DNA of 40,980 bases from Macrocybe gigantea (taxonomy: Eukaryota; Basidiomycota; Agaricomycetes; Agaricales; Callistosporiaceae). Shown here one piece after another: positions 23,448 to 33,735 of the stretch. The position numbers and the translations under genes are program-made. Below the pieces are notes generated by a model. The model worked only from the letters and a program-made list of their open reading frames with translations, was not told the DNA's origin and made no database searches. Position 1 is the stretch's first letter, and each line of letters begins with the position of its first letter. The DNA is taken from positions 1 to 40,980 of the forward strand of contig SJRY01000189.1 of assembly GCA_011319805.1 (NCBI GenBank), in the 5' to 3' direction.

Positions 23448-24620
23448 TCAGGGAGCATCTTGAACCTTGTGATCATACGACTTGCGTCGGCCCCGTTTAT
23501 GTTGCCCTCGATGTGACTCTGTCGGATAGTCGCACACATATGACCGACGAGCGCATTGGCTTTTCCAGAGGCATCGGCGACAAGTCAGAAATCCATGCCG
23601 AAATCTAAAAAAAAACGTACTTGCAAGTGCGGTCTGCAGTTCCCTCTGCAGGCCGCCCGCATGCGATCTTTCTCTCCCTGCAAAAATAGCATGCCAGATT
23701 TGGCTGCTTTCTTCCCTCGCTCGCCTTCTTGCCGTTGCTCTTGCCTTCAGACGCCGGTGAGCTCGGTGAGGACGGTCGGAACTTTTCTTCTCTCTTTCTG
23801 CTTGAAAGTCGGGGCGACGCCGAACTAGCTGGGTATGCCGCTGCATCTGGCTGACTATCCGTCTCGGAAACTGCTTCCGATTTATTCGAAAGTTGCGAAA
23901 AGAACGCCAGATTTGCAGACAGCTCTGAGTACGTTGACCGATGGCAAGGTGCAATTGGCTGATGCTGGGACTGATAAGGGTAATCCGCCGAGGGGCAATC
24001 GTACTCCGACCAAGTGAGCGTATCCGCTGAGGTGTCGTCAGAGTAGCTCTGATGATAGATAACGTCAGAAAAGATGAATCGTGCCGCAGAGACGACTGTT
24101 CACCTGATATTGTCCTTCGATAGTCATCCGTGAAGAAGGATCAGTTGCAGAACAATGCTGAAATTGCTCAAAATTCTCCATGATCTGCCGGCAATCGATA
24201 GTCTGCAGGCTATGTCATATGAAAGATAACTCACTGGACGCTCGTCAATGTCAGAAAGAGCAGTGTCCCCGAGTTTCGATGTATTGTCCTATTAATCTCT
24301 TTCATCAGTTTGATGTGCATCAATGACTGCCTGTTATGCCCTCTCACCAGACGTGTTGGCGAAAGAGCACCGTACTCAGCTAGTGGAAACCTCCAGCAAT
24401 CAGCGCTATGAAAGCGCCACTGATAAGACGCTCCAAATTCATCATGACCGTGACTGATGGACACGGGCTGCGTTGCGAATCTAGCGCTCGGTGAATGAAA
24501 GCCTAGACGCGAGGTTCCTGATTGAAAACCCAGATCTGGGCAATGATACTGCTGCTGCGAAAACCGGTCCTCGCGTTGCGAAGTCGAGGAATCTTCGGAG
24601 CCATGGTGCAACGCAGACAT
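23448..24620 (-). CDS. Zn2Cys6 (zinc binuclear cluster) transcription factor
   Basis: Nuclear DNA-binding regulator of a fungal-specific class. Start at 24620 (MSALHHGSEDSSTSQREDRF). The first exon is Ser/His/Gln-rich and followed by short exons that join in phase: DNTSKLGDTALSDIDERP, IMENFEQFQHCSATDPSSRM, then SYSDDTSADTLTWSEYDCPS. A Ser/Pro/Lys-rich stretch precedes the cluster: CYFC-x6-C, an intron, then TCNQCARRSYVCDYPTE. Spacing is C-x2-C-x6-C-x11-C-x2-C-x6-C, a canonical Zn2Cys6 cluster. It sits at the C-terminus, followed only by SHRGQHKRGRRKS and about ten more residues to the stop at 23448. The basic tail after the cluster is the usual linker and nuclear-localisation type. No fungal-specific middle homology domain is seen. 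Targets cannot be inferred. Confidence 0.8.
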
Positions 24621-24898
24621 TGCTATTCGGTCGTGGGTGGGGGTAAAGAAAAGAAAAAAAAGCAGAGGCGACGGGACTAGTTAACCAGGGAAATAGTCGT
24701 AGTCAAACTGACGTTGACAGATGGACGAAGAAACTTTGGGTCTCGTAACGAGTGCAGTTGCGAAAGGCGTTTTGTACGTACATATATACGCAATATTGGT
24801 GCTCTGCGATCAACCACGAGGCCTGAAAGACAGCGAAAGCGTCGGTGAAAAATCTTGTAATGTAAAAAAGTGCCGAGTTTGAGTGAGCATGCACACCC

Positions 24899-25750
24899 CT
24901 AGATGGATGACAAGTAGAAATCCTGAAAGGTGTGGCAATGCTTCTCTTTCTTAGCCGGAAAAGAGTCTGCGTTGTTTTCATACACCATGCAGACTGTCGA
25001 TTCCTGCCAGATCGTGACTGCCCCGTTTTGATATTGAACTTGAACGTTGCAGCGCGACCACGACACTTTCATGAGGATCTCATTAAGCAATTCTTCGATA
25101 CATGTGCTTTGCCCTTCATTTTCATGCGATTGTCTTTATGTTGTTCCAAGAATGTTTGTTGACCGGCAATATGATGCATTGTGCCCAACTCGGAAACCTC
25201 ACAGATGCGAACGTGATCGACAAAGCAGACTTGGATCTCGGACGCTGACTCTACCATCACCGGTCGGGGAGCAGATCTATCGCGAATGGAAAGTATACGT
25301 TAGTTCGGCTCAGAATTTCGTTAGAATGGAGAGCGTCTTTCATTTGTTGCCTTGCTGATAAGAGATCACGGCATCAGTCTTAGCCAGCGAACACTGGACA
25401 TAGAAGAAAAAGGCGTAGGCCGAGGGAAATGTCACTGTGAATCGTTGCCACTCGAGCATGTTGAATGGAGTATCGGAGAACCTAAGATCAATGTCCTGTG
25501 TTGAGAACGGCGAGGAGGGAACGTTTGGTTGATCTTGACGGTGGGTTTAAGGCGCAGAAGAAAACTTTAGAGAAAAAGATCATAGATTCGAATAGCAGAC
25601 AATGTGAAGGGCCCTCGTCCGTCGCCTACCCGTTCTCTCGGATTTTCGTTGAGCCATCCAACAATTCAATACTTACCCAAATGAAGGACAAAACGTTCAA
25701 TGATGCAATATCCAAAGGCCAAGCCTCTCTGGTCCCTGGACCACGACGGA
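24899..25750 (-). CDS. Weak hypothetical gene
   Basis: Open stretches on the minus strand look partly coding: near 25480-25370 LEWQRFTVTFPSAYAFFFYV and SLAKTDAVISYQQGNK, and at 25100-24899 CIEELLNEILMKVSWSRCNV continuing to a stop at 24899. Another fragment at about 25760-25680 ends at a good donor (GTAAGT). They could be exons of one spliced gene, but the joins do not resolve cleanly and no family is recognised. Exact borders are not defensible. Confidence 0.25.
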
Positions 25751-25840
25751 CCAGGCTGCACGTCACGCTGTCACTAGTAGCGTGGGATGGACGGTGCAAC
25801 ATGTTCGCGGCGCCACGATGGAGTTCGTCTCCTTCTAGTT

Positions 25841-27358
25841 TTAGGCTCTCTGTTCATCAACCTTCCATAACTCCAGCCCGCCTTCGCCACCGACAGCAAC
25901 GATTCCATTCTTCCAGTCGACACTCAAGACCTTCTTAGTCCCCTCCCACGCCTTGAAGGTGGCCATGGCAGCACTGGTACTTCGGGTATCCCACAAGCGC
26001 ACCACGCCGTCGTAGGCACCGGTCACGAGCTGATGTGATCCGGGAGAACCAAGAGCGACACAAGACGGCGTGGCAGGATGTATGAAGCAAGCAGACGAGG
26101 ACTTCGTGGGAGTTTGCTCCCGGAGATCGTACACGGTCAGCGTTCGGTCAGATGAGGTGGCGAATATAGTCTCTTCGTCTGGCGCAACTGCCAAGTCAAA
26201 GAAAGGTTTCTCCGATGAGGTCTGGGAAAGAAAGATCAGAAAGAATAGGAAGACCGCGATGTAATGTGAACATACAATGGTCCGTATGCAGAGTCCAGAT
26301 TCGACGTCCCACAGGCGTACCGTGGAATCGAAGCCGCAGCTGTATGCTCTGTGGCTGCTTTCGGGGCCGAAAAGGGCCTTGGAGACCCTTGCAGTGTGCG
26401 ATTTCAATACAAGAAGGGGTGCTTTGCGTCTCGCCTTGCCCGATTCGTCGGTTCTCCGGCGTTTTTTCCTATCAGGCTCAATTGACAGGTCGGACGGAGC
26501 TTCGTCTGTTGTAGGTATATCTGAGGTCCATAGGCCGATAAGGGTATCCCATGATGCTGTCAAGAGGTGCGAACCGGCGCTATTTGAAGCAATTGAGGCT
26601 ACGGGAGAAGTGTGAAGATGTAAGGTAGCCAGTGCTTTTCCTTTTGCCGGAGAAGACCTAGGTGTTCCTGTTGGAAAAGGGATTTCATTCAATTGTCCAG
26701 TAAGGTCATGGGACGCGCTGGCGACGATTTGCGAAGACGGGGACGGGTCCGAATTGGGCACGATACAAATAGATGTGATGGGAGCGGCGTGGGCCGGCAT
26801 TGACGAGACGAGATTTTTGGAGTAGTCAAATGATCGGATACAGCCGTCATAAGAAGCGGTGACAAAATAGCTGAAAGAAATGCAAGAATCAGCACGAAGA
26901 TGCATGTTGCGATGGTACAATGATTCAAACCAAAGAAGAGATGTTACCCTACTTACCCAGTCATCTGACACAAAACGGACGATACCCAGTCCTCGTGTGG
27001 CACATCAGATAGTTTGGTAGGCGGCATCACGGATTGAATATATTCGATCTCTAATGTTTCCTCCTGATAATGCGTTAGACAGGACGCACACAAACTTAAC
27101 ACCAACTTTCGTGACGCTAACCTCGCCGACGCTGTTTTCTGAGCACCATTGGCCAAGGCTCGTTCGCAAGATCTCCTTTCTTACCAGAAAGTCAAATGGA
27201 ATGGGGTTCGGAAGTGCAAGAGCCTTGTTGATAAGCTGCGAGAGCTGGTAGCGCTTCCATGTTGTTGGAATCATAAATTTTTGGGAGGGTATCGGATACG
27301 AAGTTTGAGTGAAAAATATGACCGGCTGGGATGCAGTGCTCGTCGACGCCGATGCCAT
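25841..27358 (-). CDS. YTM1: Ytm1/WDR12, WD40 ribosome-biogenesis factor
   Basis: With Nop7 and Erb1, Ytm1 forms a nucleolar complex needed for 27S pre-rRNA processing; the Rea1 ATPase removes it through its N-terminal UBL-like (NLE) domain. The NLE domain is clear: QPVIFFTQTSYPIPSQKFMI, TWKRYQLSQLINKAL, PIPFDFLVRKEILRTSLGQW. After an intron at about 27064-27121 comes EETLEIEYIQSVMPPTKLSD. WD40 repeats follow (VTASYDGCIRSFDYSKN; LTASWDTLIGLWTS; YSCGFDSTVRLWDVESG; VTGAYDGVVRLWDTRS), with a Lys/Arg-rich insert (DRKKRRRTDESGKARRK) that is typical. A third intron is 26222-26275. All exons join in frame and the stop is at 25841-25843. About 430 residues. No frameshift is visible. Confidence 0.93.
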
Positions 27359-27669
27359 GGCTGGTCGATTGCAGCGTCGTCGAACGCGAGGACTCGCAGG
27401 AAGACGAAAAATGTTGTGACGGTCACGCGTTTCGCGTCACGCTTCTGGCATTCAATATCTCAGTGATACGGTCTAGATGCATTGCGTCAGATTTCTTCGG
27501 AAGTACAGGCGCTGGTATAAGGAGATTGGTACGAAAATACTACGAATGCTGCGCACCCGGTCAGGCTAACGAACAACCATTTATGGAGTCCAAACCTATA
27601 TAGCATCAAAACAGTAGCTAATATCGTCCCTTCCCTGACAAAAAACATTATATCTGCCTCCGCAAGGTA

Positions 27670-29629
27670 TCAAGCCTCACGCTTATTATGCCTGCTCAGC
27701 TGGCCTGGCGCTGTTGGAGATTTCTGCAAGCGTGCAATGTCGCGTCGTCTAACGAACCACTGTATCAAGCAAGCGTGACGACAGACACGCCTGTCCAGGC
27801 AATTAAAACCCCAAAGTTCAGGCCAACTACGCGAAGGGAGATCCACGGGCAGTTGAGATGCGGTGAGAAAGCCTTTCTGCATGGATAGCACTCACGATTG
27901 TTTTTAGTACCAAATACAATGCATCTGACTGCATGAGAAACGTTGTAGAACGGTGCGGCATAGCCGTAACGGAAGATGGACGGCAAGATCTCGAGAGGGT
28001 AAAAAGAAATGGACACATTTACTATAATGATCATCGTTGGCGATGCGTAACGGCAAACCTTCCGAAAAAACACACCTATAATCCAAAAGATCATAAAGTG
28101 TGGAGTATAAACGGGCGTCAAGAGCGTGATGAGTGCTTCCAACGCGAGGCCGCTGATGGTTAAAAAAAAGGTCAGTCATCTTTAAACAAAAATGATCGTT
28201 CATAATATAATGATACGCACACAGCTAACATCCCAACCCAATTCAACATCCAGAACAAGAAGAATCCCACATGGCCGAACCTGCCGTACGATGGAAAAAA
28301 TCTTCGCTACATGAATGTGGGAGACTCACTTGCGCGTAAAATCAACATGAAACGCCAGGCTCAAAAGTGCATAGAATAACTACAAGGATTAAAGCTCTGC
28401 TCTGGATAATGCTGAAAACGTACGTACGGAAACGATGAACATTGCACAAAAAAAGGTTACGTATCTCACAATGAGAAGCGATTTGAAGGTCAAAAGTCGA
28501 TTGAACCCCGAAACCTCGCGTGCAGAAAATCCAATCGCCTAGGAAATTTCGTGAAGGTCTTTTACGGATAATCGGAACGGAGTTCAACTTACGACAATGA
28601 AGAAGCCTAAAATAAGTTGATAGATCAGGCCGACGAATGTAACAGCGGAAGCCCTGGGCGGAAGTCAGAGTGAGAGCCTCTTTCGCTGGCGAAGAGAAAC
28701 TTACACAGGTATATTAAACGGCGCAAGATTCTCAAAGGAGTAATATATGGGTGTATAATCGTTTGCGGAGACGTAGCGAGAATCGATGTAACGTTGGATG
28801 AATTCACAAGGATTTTGGAAGCGTTCAATGCAAAGTCGCGCACAATGAAGTCTAGGGTAACGAGTGTCTGTGAAAATGCTCGTTACATTGGATGCATCAG
28901 AGTATCGCAAAGCCGTACAGAAGGACGAATGAGGAGGCGGCTGTGGCAAAGATTAGAAATTCAAAGTCCTGGAATAAATGATATCTTACTATGCATTCTC
29001 GTTCCGCGCCTCATCAGTAAAGACAGTGATGGCTTCAGTGCCGTTGTACGCCGCGTCCGGGGTTTGGTATGCCGCTTCCAGCCGATTGCTTGTGCCTGCG
29101 TTGACTAGAGAAAAAATTGAAGCCCAACTCAGCCGCACAAAGAATAGCGGATGACGTCACCAGCAACTGCAGCCCAGGTCTGCTGACCGAGAACCTGCTC
29201 AGCCAGCCGCGACGGCTGTCCGCCGAACGCGCTCGCCGAAACGGCTTTCCAGGCAATCGGCAGATTCGACACCCTGGTCAGGCCTTGTGTAACGGCTTGT
29301 CCAACGATTCCTCCATCAAAGTCCTCAACAAGAATGAAAATTGCGGTGAATGGAGGGACCATAGACAGACTCACGACGACCCAACCCTCGAGCTTTCCAG
29401 AAGGCACCTTCCATAGGGAGCCCCAATAGATCGAAAGCACCGCGAAAATCACAATGATGACCATAAACGTGCCCTGCACGACAATTCTGAGGTATATTCG
29501 CCTCGAAAGTTCAATGTCTTCATCAAGAAACCTTTTTGTGAAAAGCGCCGTTGCTGCGATAGATGCTGAGTCAGTGATTACTGACCGATCAGGAGTCGGA
29601 TTGTCGAATTCATCGCAGGTGCTGGACAT
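27670..29629 (-). CDS. DUF3533 / SNG1-like membrane protein
   Basis: Fungal plasma-membrane family that includes yeast Sng1, linked to nitrosoguanidine resistance. The N-terminal cytosolic part (start 29629) is followed by the first helix (QGTFMVIIVIFAVLSIYWGS). Then WKVPSGKLEGWVVVSLSMVP, a long extracytoplasmic part (RLEAAYQTPDAAYNGTEAIT), and YYSFENLAPFNIPV. Next come helices: ASAVTFVGLIYQLILGFFIV, LLIVRYVTFFCAMFIVS, GHVGFFLFWMLNWVGMLAV, LEALITLLTPVYTPHFMIFW, PLEILPSIFRYGYAAPFYNV, and GLNFGVLIAWTGVSVVTL. The basic tail QWFVRRRDIARL ends at 27670. At least eight introns of about 45-100 nt. Two frame breaks (27771 and 28749) are each repaired by one extra base in a TT or CCC run. A third exon boundary near 28880-28950 is uncertain. 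Confidence 0.8.
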
Positions 29630-30624
29630 TGCGCGCTAGCTAGTCGGGAATTCTGAGCTGAACCGATGAAACTGAGAAAATAGCCCGCCACATTTTATAC
29701 GAGTGGCGGACCTCGAGGGCTTGATGCCCTGACTGGGGCCTTATTTAGCCGCTTCAACTCTGAGACACTCAACGGGTCCCTTCCGCGACAAGCAATTTGA
29801 AAATTGCAAATTACTCAGTGAGCATCACATCATGACGATTCAACGGCACGAACTATTTGCGATCGATGCTGTGGCAAACCCCGGTTGGTAAGGCATCTAT
29901 TCAAGGTCGCCGATTTGTCTCGTGAACATCCAGAGACATGGCTGAGCTTCGTTACTGCGTACGCGGATAACATGGCCCATTCCAAGTAATCCCAAAGCAG
30001 TACGTGTTTGACAGCTGAGTAAAAAATTGTACGCCGCATTGCACGAATTAGGTTGCGTTTTTTCATTTTTTCTACAATTTTTAATGAAAACTTGCGATCA
30101 CATGTCCATTTGTGGCGACAATTGTTCTTTCAAAAAGGGTCGAAAGCAAACGCCCGCCTCAGCGCTTCAATTGTCAAAAAGAATGCAGCTTGACCGTTGC
30201 GATACATACTGTAAGTAGAAAATTCAGATTGAACAACTTACCTACAGTTTCCAGCTGTATGTCCGTTATTTGAAAGCGATTTTCTTGAGCCGGTGAGCAA
30301 AATGGCAACTCGCATGAATCATGACAAGTTTTCCTTGATTCGGCCAAGCTGACCTAGCACAATATAGCAAACGAAAGAGATATGCCTCAGTGCACGCATC
30401 CGCCGCATTTTGACCGGTCCTAGCCAGTTGAGCGCAACCAGGTTACACGCATTCTCATTCGTCTAAAGATGGCAATCAGGTGATGATTCCCGCCATTTCA
30501 ACGTTTACACGGAACCATCATCACCAAAGTTGACCCGATAACATACGCTATACAGTGTGGATTTAAGGTATATCTTCACCTCTTCATCAACCATCGTTGA
30601 ACACCCTTCTTCAATGGGCTCTAG
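29630..30624. other. AT-rich intergenic region
   Basis: About 1 kb between two genes transcribed away from each other. It should hold both promoters. No ORF, repeat or RNA gene is supported. A T-rich stretch lies at about 30058-30085. Confidence 0.5.
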
Positions 30625-31959
30625 ATGGTCGCATCGATTGATAGTCACCTCCCGTCGGAACTACTGGCCGAAATCTTTTTATATTGTATTCCGGGAGACC
30701 TACGTCCTCCTGGGGAGAATGATGCGCCGCTGTTACTCTGCAGAGTTTCATCGTCATGGCGTGACCTAGCCATCTCACAGCCCGAACTGTGGTCATCCAT
30801 ATCGGTTGTGTACGAACTAGGCGCCCTCCGGCCCAATATGAAACTCGTAAAGCTGTGGCTGGAACGTTCGGGCGGCACCTTACTCTCTCTCAAACTCGAA
30901 ACTCGATACCCGAACTACAGAACGCCGAAAGAGGAGCTTCGTGCAACGAACCAGATTCTTAAGCTGTTCATCCTAGAATACGATCGATGGAAGCATATTC
31001 ATCTTGTCCTCCATCGCCCTGACCAACACTCGCTAGAATCTATCCCAACGCGCCATTCTTCAAACCTTGCTCATCTGCATGTCGAATTCAAGCTACCTGG
31101 AAGGTTCTTGTCCTCGCTTTACAGACTTTGCGAAAATGCAGAACGCTTACGAAGCTTGACTTGGATTGCTGGGGAAGAAGCGGCTCCGAAGTTCGTTGAG
31201 AGCAAGTTTTCTGCTGCGAAACTCACCGAGCTGCATCTTGAGGCCATGATTTCTCTCGAGGAGTGCATGACCCTGCTCTCGACTACTCCAGAGCTCCAGC
31301 GATGTCATTTCGAATACATAGCCGCGATCGACGCTCCTGGAGTAGGGCGGCCCAAGATGCCACTTGTTCTTCCAGCATTGGCTTATCTGCGAGTCGAGAC
31401 AGTGGTGGACGTGTCTCCACTTCTCGATCTGCTGACCATCCCTTCCATCAAGTACCTCATGATCGCCAACGTCTCAGACCACACAGGCACCATGTGCACG
31501 ACGGGTCTCTCGGCGCTTTTTCTCCGCTCGCACTCCAGCCTATTCTCCCTTAACCTGGAGAATCTCCATGTCGATGAGAGCGAGCTAATTTTCACTCTTG
31601 AATTGATTCCGACGCTTCTCACGTTGAGCGTCACTGATGAAGGGACATTCCCCCCATTGCTTACGGACAGGATTCTTCTCCGCTTGTCTGATACAACAGA
31701 CAATATAGTCTGTCCGAATTTGCAAGAGATCAATCTCCATGGCGGACTTGCTTCCTCAGACGGCACCCTAGCCAGGATGGTCGTACGTCGACAAGTCGCC
31801 TCGATATCGCGCAGAGTAGCCCCATTGGAAGTCGTCCACGCTGGATTTTTGGGAGTCGATCATTCAACGGATTTTTGCTTTCAAGAGGCTGAAGAAGAGA
31901 GGACTGCAAGGTCGCTTATTCGCACGGGTCCCATAATATCTTTCACATCTGTGCCATGA
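30625..31959 (+). CDS. F-box protein
   Basis: A single uninterrupted ORF of 444 residues. An N-terminal F-box (about residues 5-55) reads DSHLPSELLAEIFLYCIP, then LLLCRVSSSWRDLAISQPEL with WSSI. It is the classic mushroom form, which links Skp1/Cul1 ubiquitin ligases to a substrate. The rest is leucine-rich and irregularly repeated (LTELHLEAMISLEECMTLL; LAYLRVETVVDVSPLLDLL; LFSLNLENLHVDESELIFTL), consistent with degenerate LRR-like repeats that would bind a target. The start at 30625 places the F-box at the very N-terminus. Agaricomycetes carry large lineage-expanded families of such proteins, often near chromosome ends. The substrate is unknown. Confidence 0.88.
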   Translation: MVASIDSHLPSELLAEIFLYCIPGDLRPPGENDAPLLLCRVSSSWRDLAISQPELWSSISVVYELGALRPNMKLVKLWLERSGGTLLSLKLETRYPNYRTPKEELRATNQILKLFILEYDRWKHIHLVLHRPDQHSLESIPTRHSSNLAHLHVEFKLPGRFLSSLYRLCENAERLRSLTWIAGEEAAPKFVESKFSAAKLTELHLEAMISLEECMTLLSTTPELQRCHFEYIAAIDAPGVGRPKMPLVLPALAYLRVETVVDVSPLLDLLTIPSIKYLMIANVSDHTGTMCTTGLSALFLRSHSSLFSLNLENLHVDESELIFTLELIPTLLTLSVTDEGTFPPLLTDRILLRLSDTTDNIVCPNLQEINLHGGLASSDGTLARMVVRRQVASISRRVAPLEVVHAGFLGVDHSTDFCFQEAEEERTARSLIRTGPIISFTSVP

Positions 31960-32132
31960 CTTTGCATCATCTTGGGAAATAGGAAGGACGATGGCATTTG
32001 CAATGCTTTACAGAACCTCTAGTGCTCGATTACTATGATATGGTGTGCAGTCCAGGGTATCTTGATGCATCCAACGGAATCCGAAAAGATAAATAAAAAC
32101 CGGTATTTGCAAGAATCGGAATATCCTCAAGA

Positions 32133-33735
32133 TCATGTCTCAAAGCCGAGGCTCTTCCACTCTCGACCATAGTCCGGGAAAGTAGCGCTGAACTTGCGGA
32201 CTCTCTCCCTCGTCAAGGCCTCGAACGTCTCGCTGAAGAGTGCCCTGTTCGACCAGAATCTCGACAAGCTGGTCATAGAGAACGCTATTGATGCACTTCG
32301 CTGTGAAAGACGGTCTCTAGAATTTAGCATCCATTTGAGGTCTTCAACGTCGACAGGTGCCTTGGCCTTGTACCGCTCCTCTTCAGCGTTCACATGATCA
32401 TCCCATCCCTGGAGCTTATGCACCAGCAAAACTTCGAATGGAACAAGCGGCAGCTCAATGTCTTTTCTCTTTCTCCATTTGATCTGGTCCTGCGTCAGCA
32501 ACGGCAAGTCCATCACACCCGGGAGCAGGATGTCCACTTTGCTCGATGAGTACCGCTTCGTATTGCGTTTCGACGGGTTAGGGACGTAGTAAAGGACTTT
32601 GTATATCGCTTCTGGGTCACGGGGATCCTGGAGGAAGAAGTGGTCGGGATCGGCGCTGATGATAAAGTTCTTGATATCCTCTTGCGATACCTCTAGATGA
32701 TCAGAGGGAGGTAGCACAAGCATGTCAACGTCCTGCAAGTCATGAGAACGCCAATTAAGGACCAAAGACGAATTAACTTACGTTAGGAAGACGGTCGTTT
32801 CCGTACATTTTGCATGCCATGCTTCCGAAAATAGCACAGGCGTAACCTGCTTGACGAAGGATGTTTACTGTAGCACGCGCGGCGTGCAGTCTGATATCAA
32901 AATACGAGAGGCTTCCGGCTTCTGTTCTTCTTCTTCTTTGTACCCTGTTTGCTAGAGGCGTCAGGGGCGGCAAGTGAATTATCGGACTTGGGTGAAACGG
33001 CGACAACGGTTTGTGCCTGCACTTGCAAGACAGGAACAGGCACCAAAGGAGGGAAGCCCAGGATGTCCCATTTTTCAGACGCTGAGGGAAATTGTGCACG
33101 AAACCTCAAGGAGGCGTTTTCCAATGATTTGACAAGGTGTTGGCAGAAGTCCGCATCGCTGGGTGAGAAAAGCATTACAGGATCACACTGATTTATCATC
33201 CGGAGGATCATGATTGCATATTGATCACGCGCCGGGCCTCGATACAGCTCCCAGGCGGACAGTTTTTGCAAGAGAAGAAACAGGAAGGGTACAACGGGAG
33301 TGCCTTGAACGTTGCGAACAGCACGTGGTTGGGTGAGCGTAGTCGGCAGGTAAAGAAGGACTTCGATACAAATCCCTTGCACATTTTTTGGCCCAAATAG
33401 GAGCTTGGAGTTGTGCGAATGAAAATAGTTTCGGTGTTTGGTGGCTAGAACTTGTTTTAGAGGAGCACGGTCGTGCTCGTGGCAGACAGTAGCATAACTT
33501 CGATGACCTAACAAAAGTGATATTGGACGCCACGCCAAAGCAGGAGAGCTCTTGACAATACCTGAGGAGCGTTTGCATTTTGACCGTGGTGATAAAACAT
33601 CGTGTACGCCGAGTCCCCGCATAGCGCCCAAGCTTGGTTGATGGACTGACAGATGTCCGCTATGATTTTGGTTGCGGCTCTGTAAAGTTGAATGCATTGG
33701 CGTTCTCTGTCTTGAAACTCTTGAAGCGTCGACAT
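32133..33735 (-). CDS. Two-domain nucleotidyltransferase-fold protein, copy 2
   Basis: Same plan as the locus at 16264-17894. The C-terminal domain has CAIFGSMACKMYGNDRLPN followed by DVDMLVLPPS, with an intron (32733-32781) in the same place, between the GS helix and the Asp-x-Asp. It continues with YKVLYYVPNPSKRN, SSSKVDILLPGVMDLPLL, VPFEVLLVHKLQGWDDHVNA and ends WKSLGFET. The N-terminal domain (start 33735, MSTLQEFQDRERQCIQLY) has ALCGDSAYTMFYHHG, then VVPFLFLLLQKLSAWELY and ends KWDILGF, but no Asp-x-Asp is visible. A Lys-rich segment (TKKKKNRSR) lies between the domains, where the frame changes. One more frame break lies near 33470. It could be one gene or two overlapping ones. Function uncharacterised. 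Confidence 0.6.

Noticed and set aside
23448..23954. Arg-rich 168-residue ORF (-)
   Set aside because: It is another frame of the Zn2Cys6 gene; the correct frame shows the full six-Cys cluster and in-phase introns.
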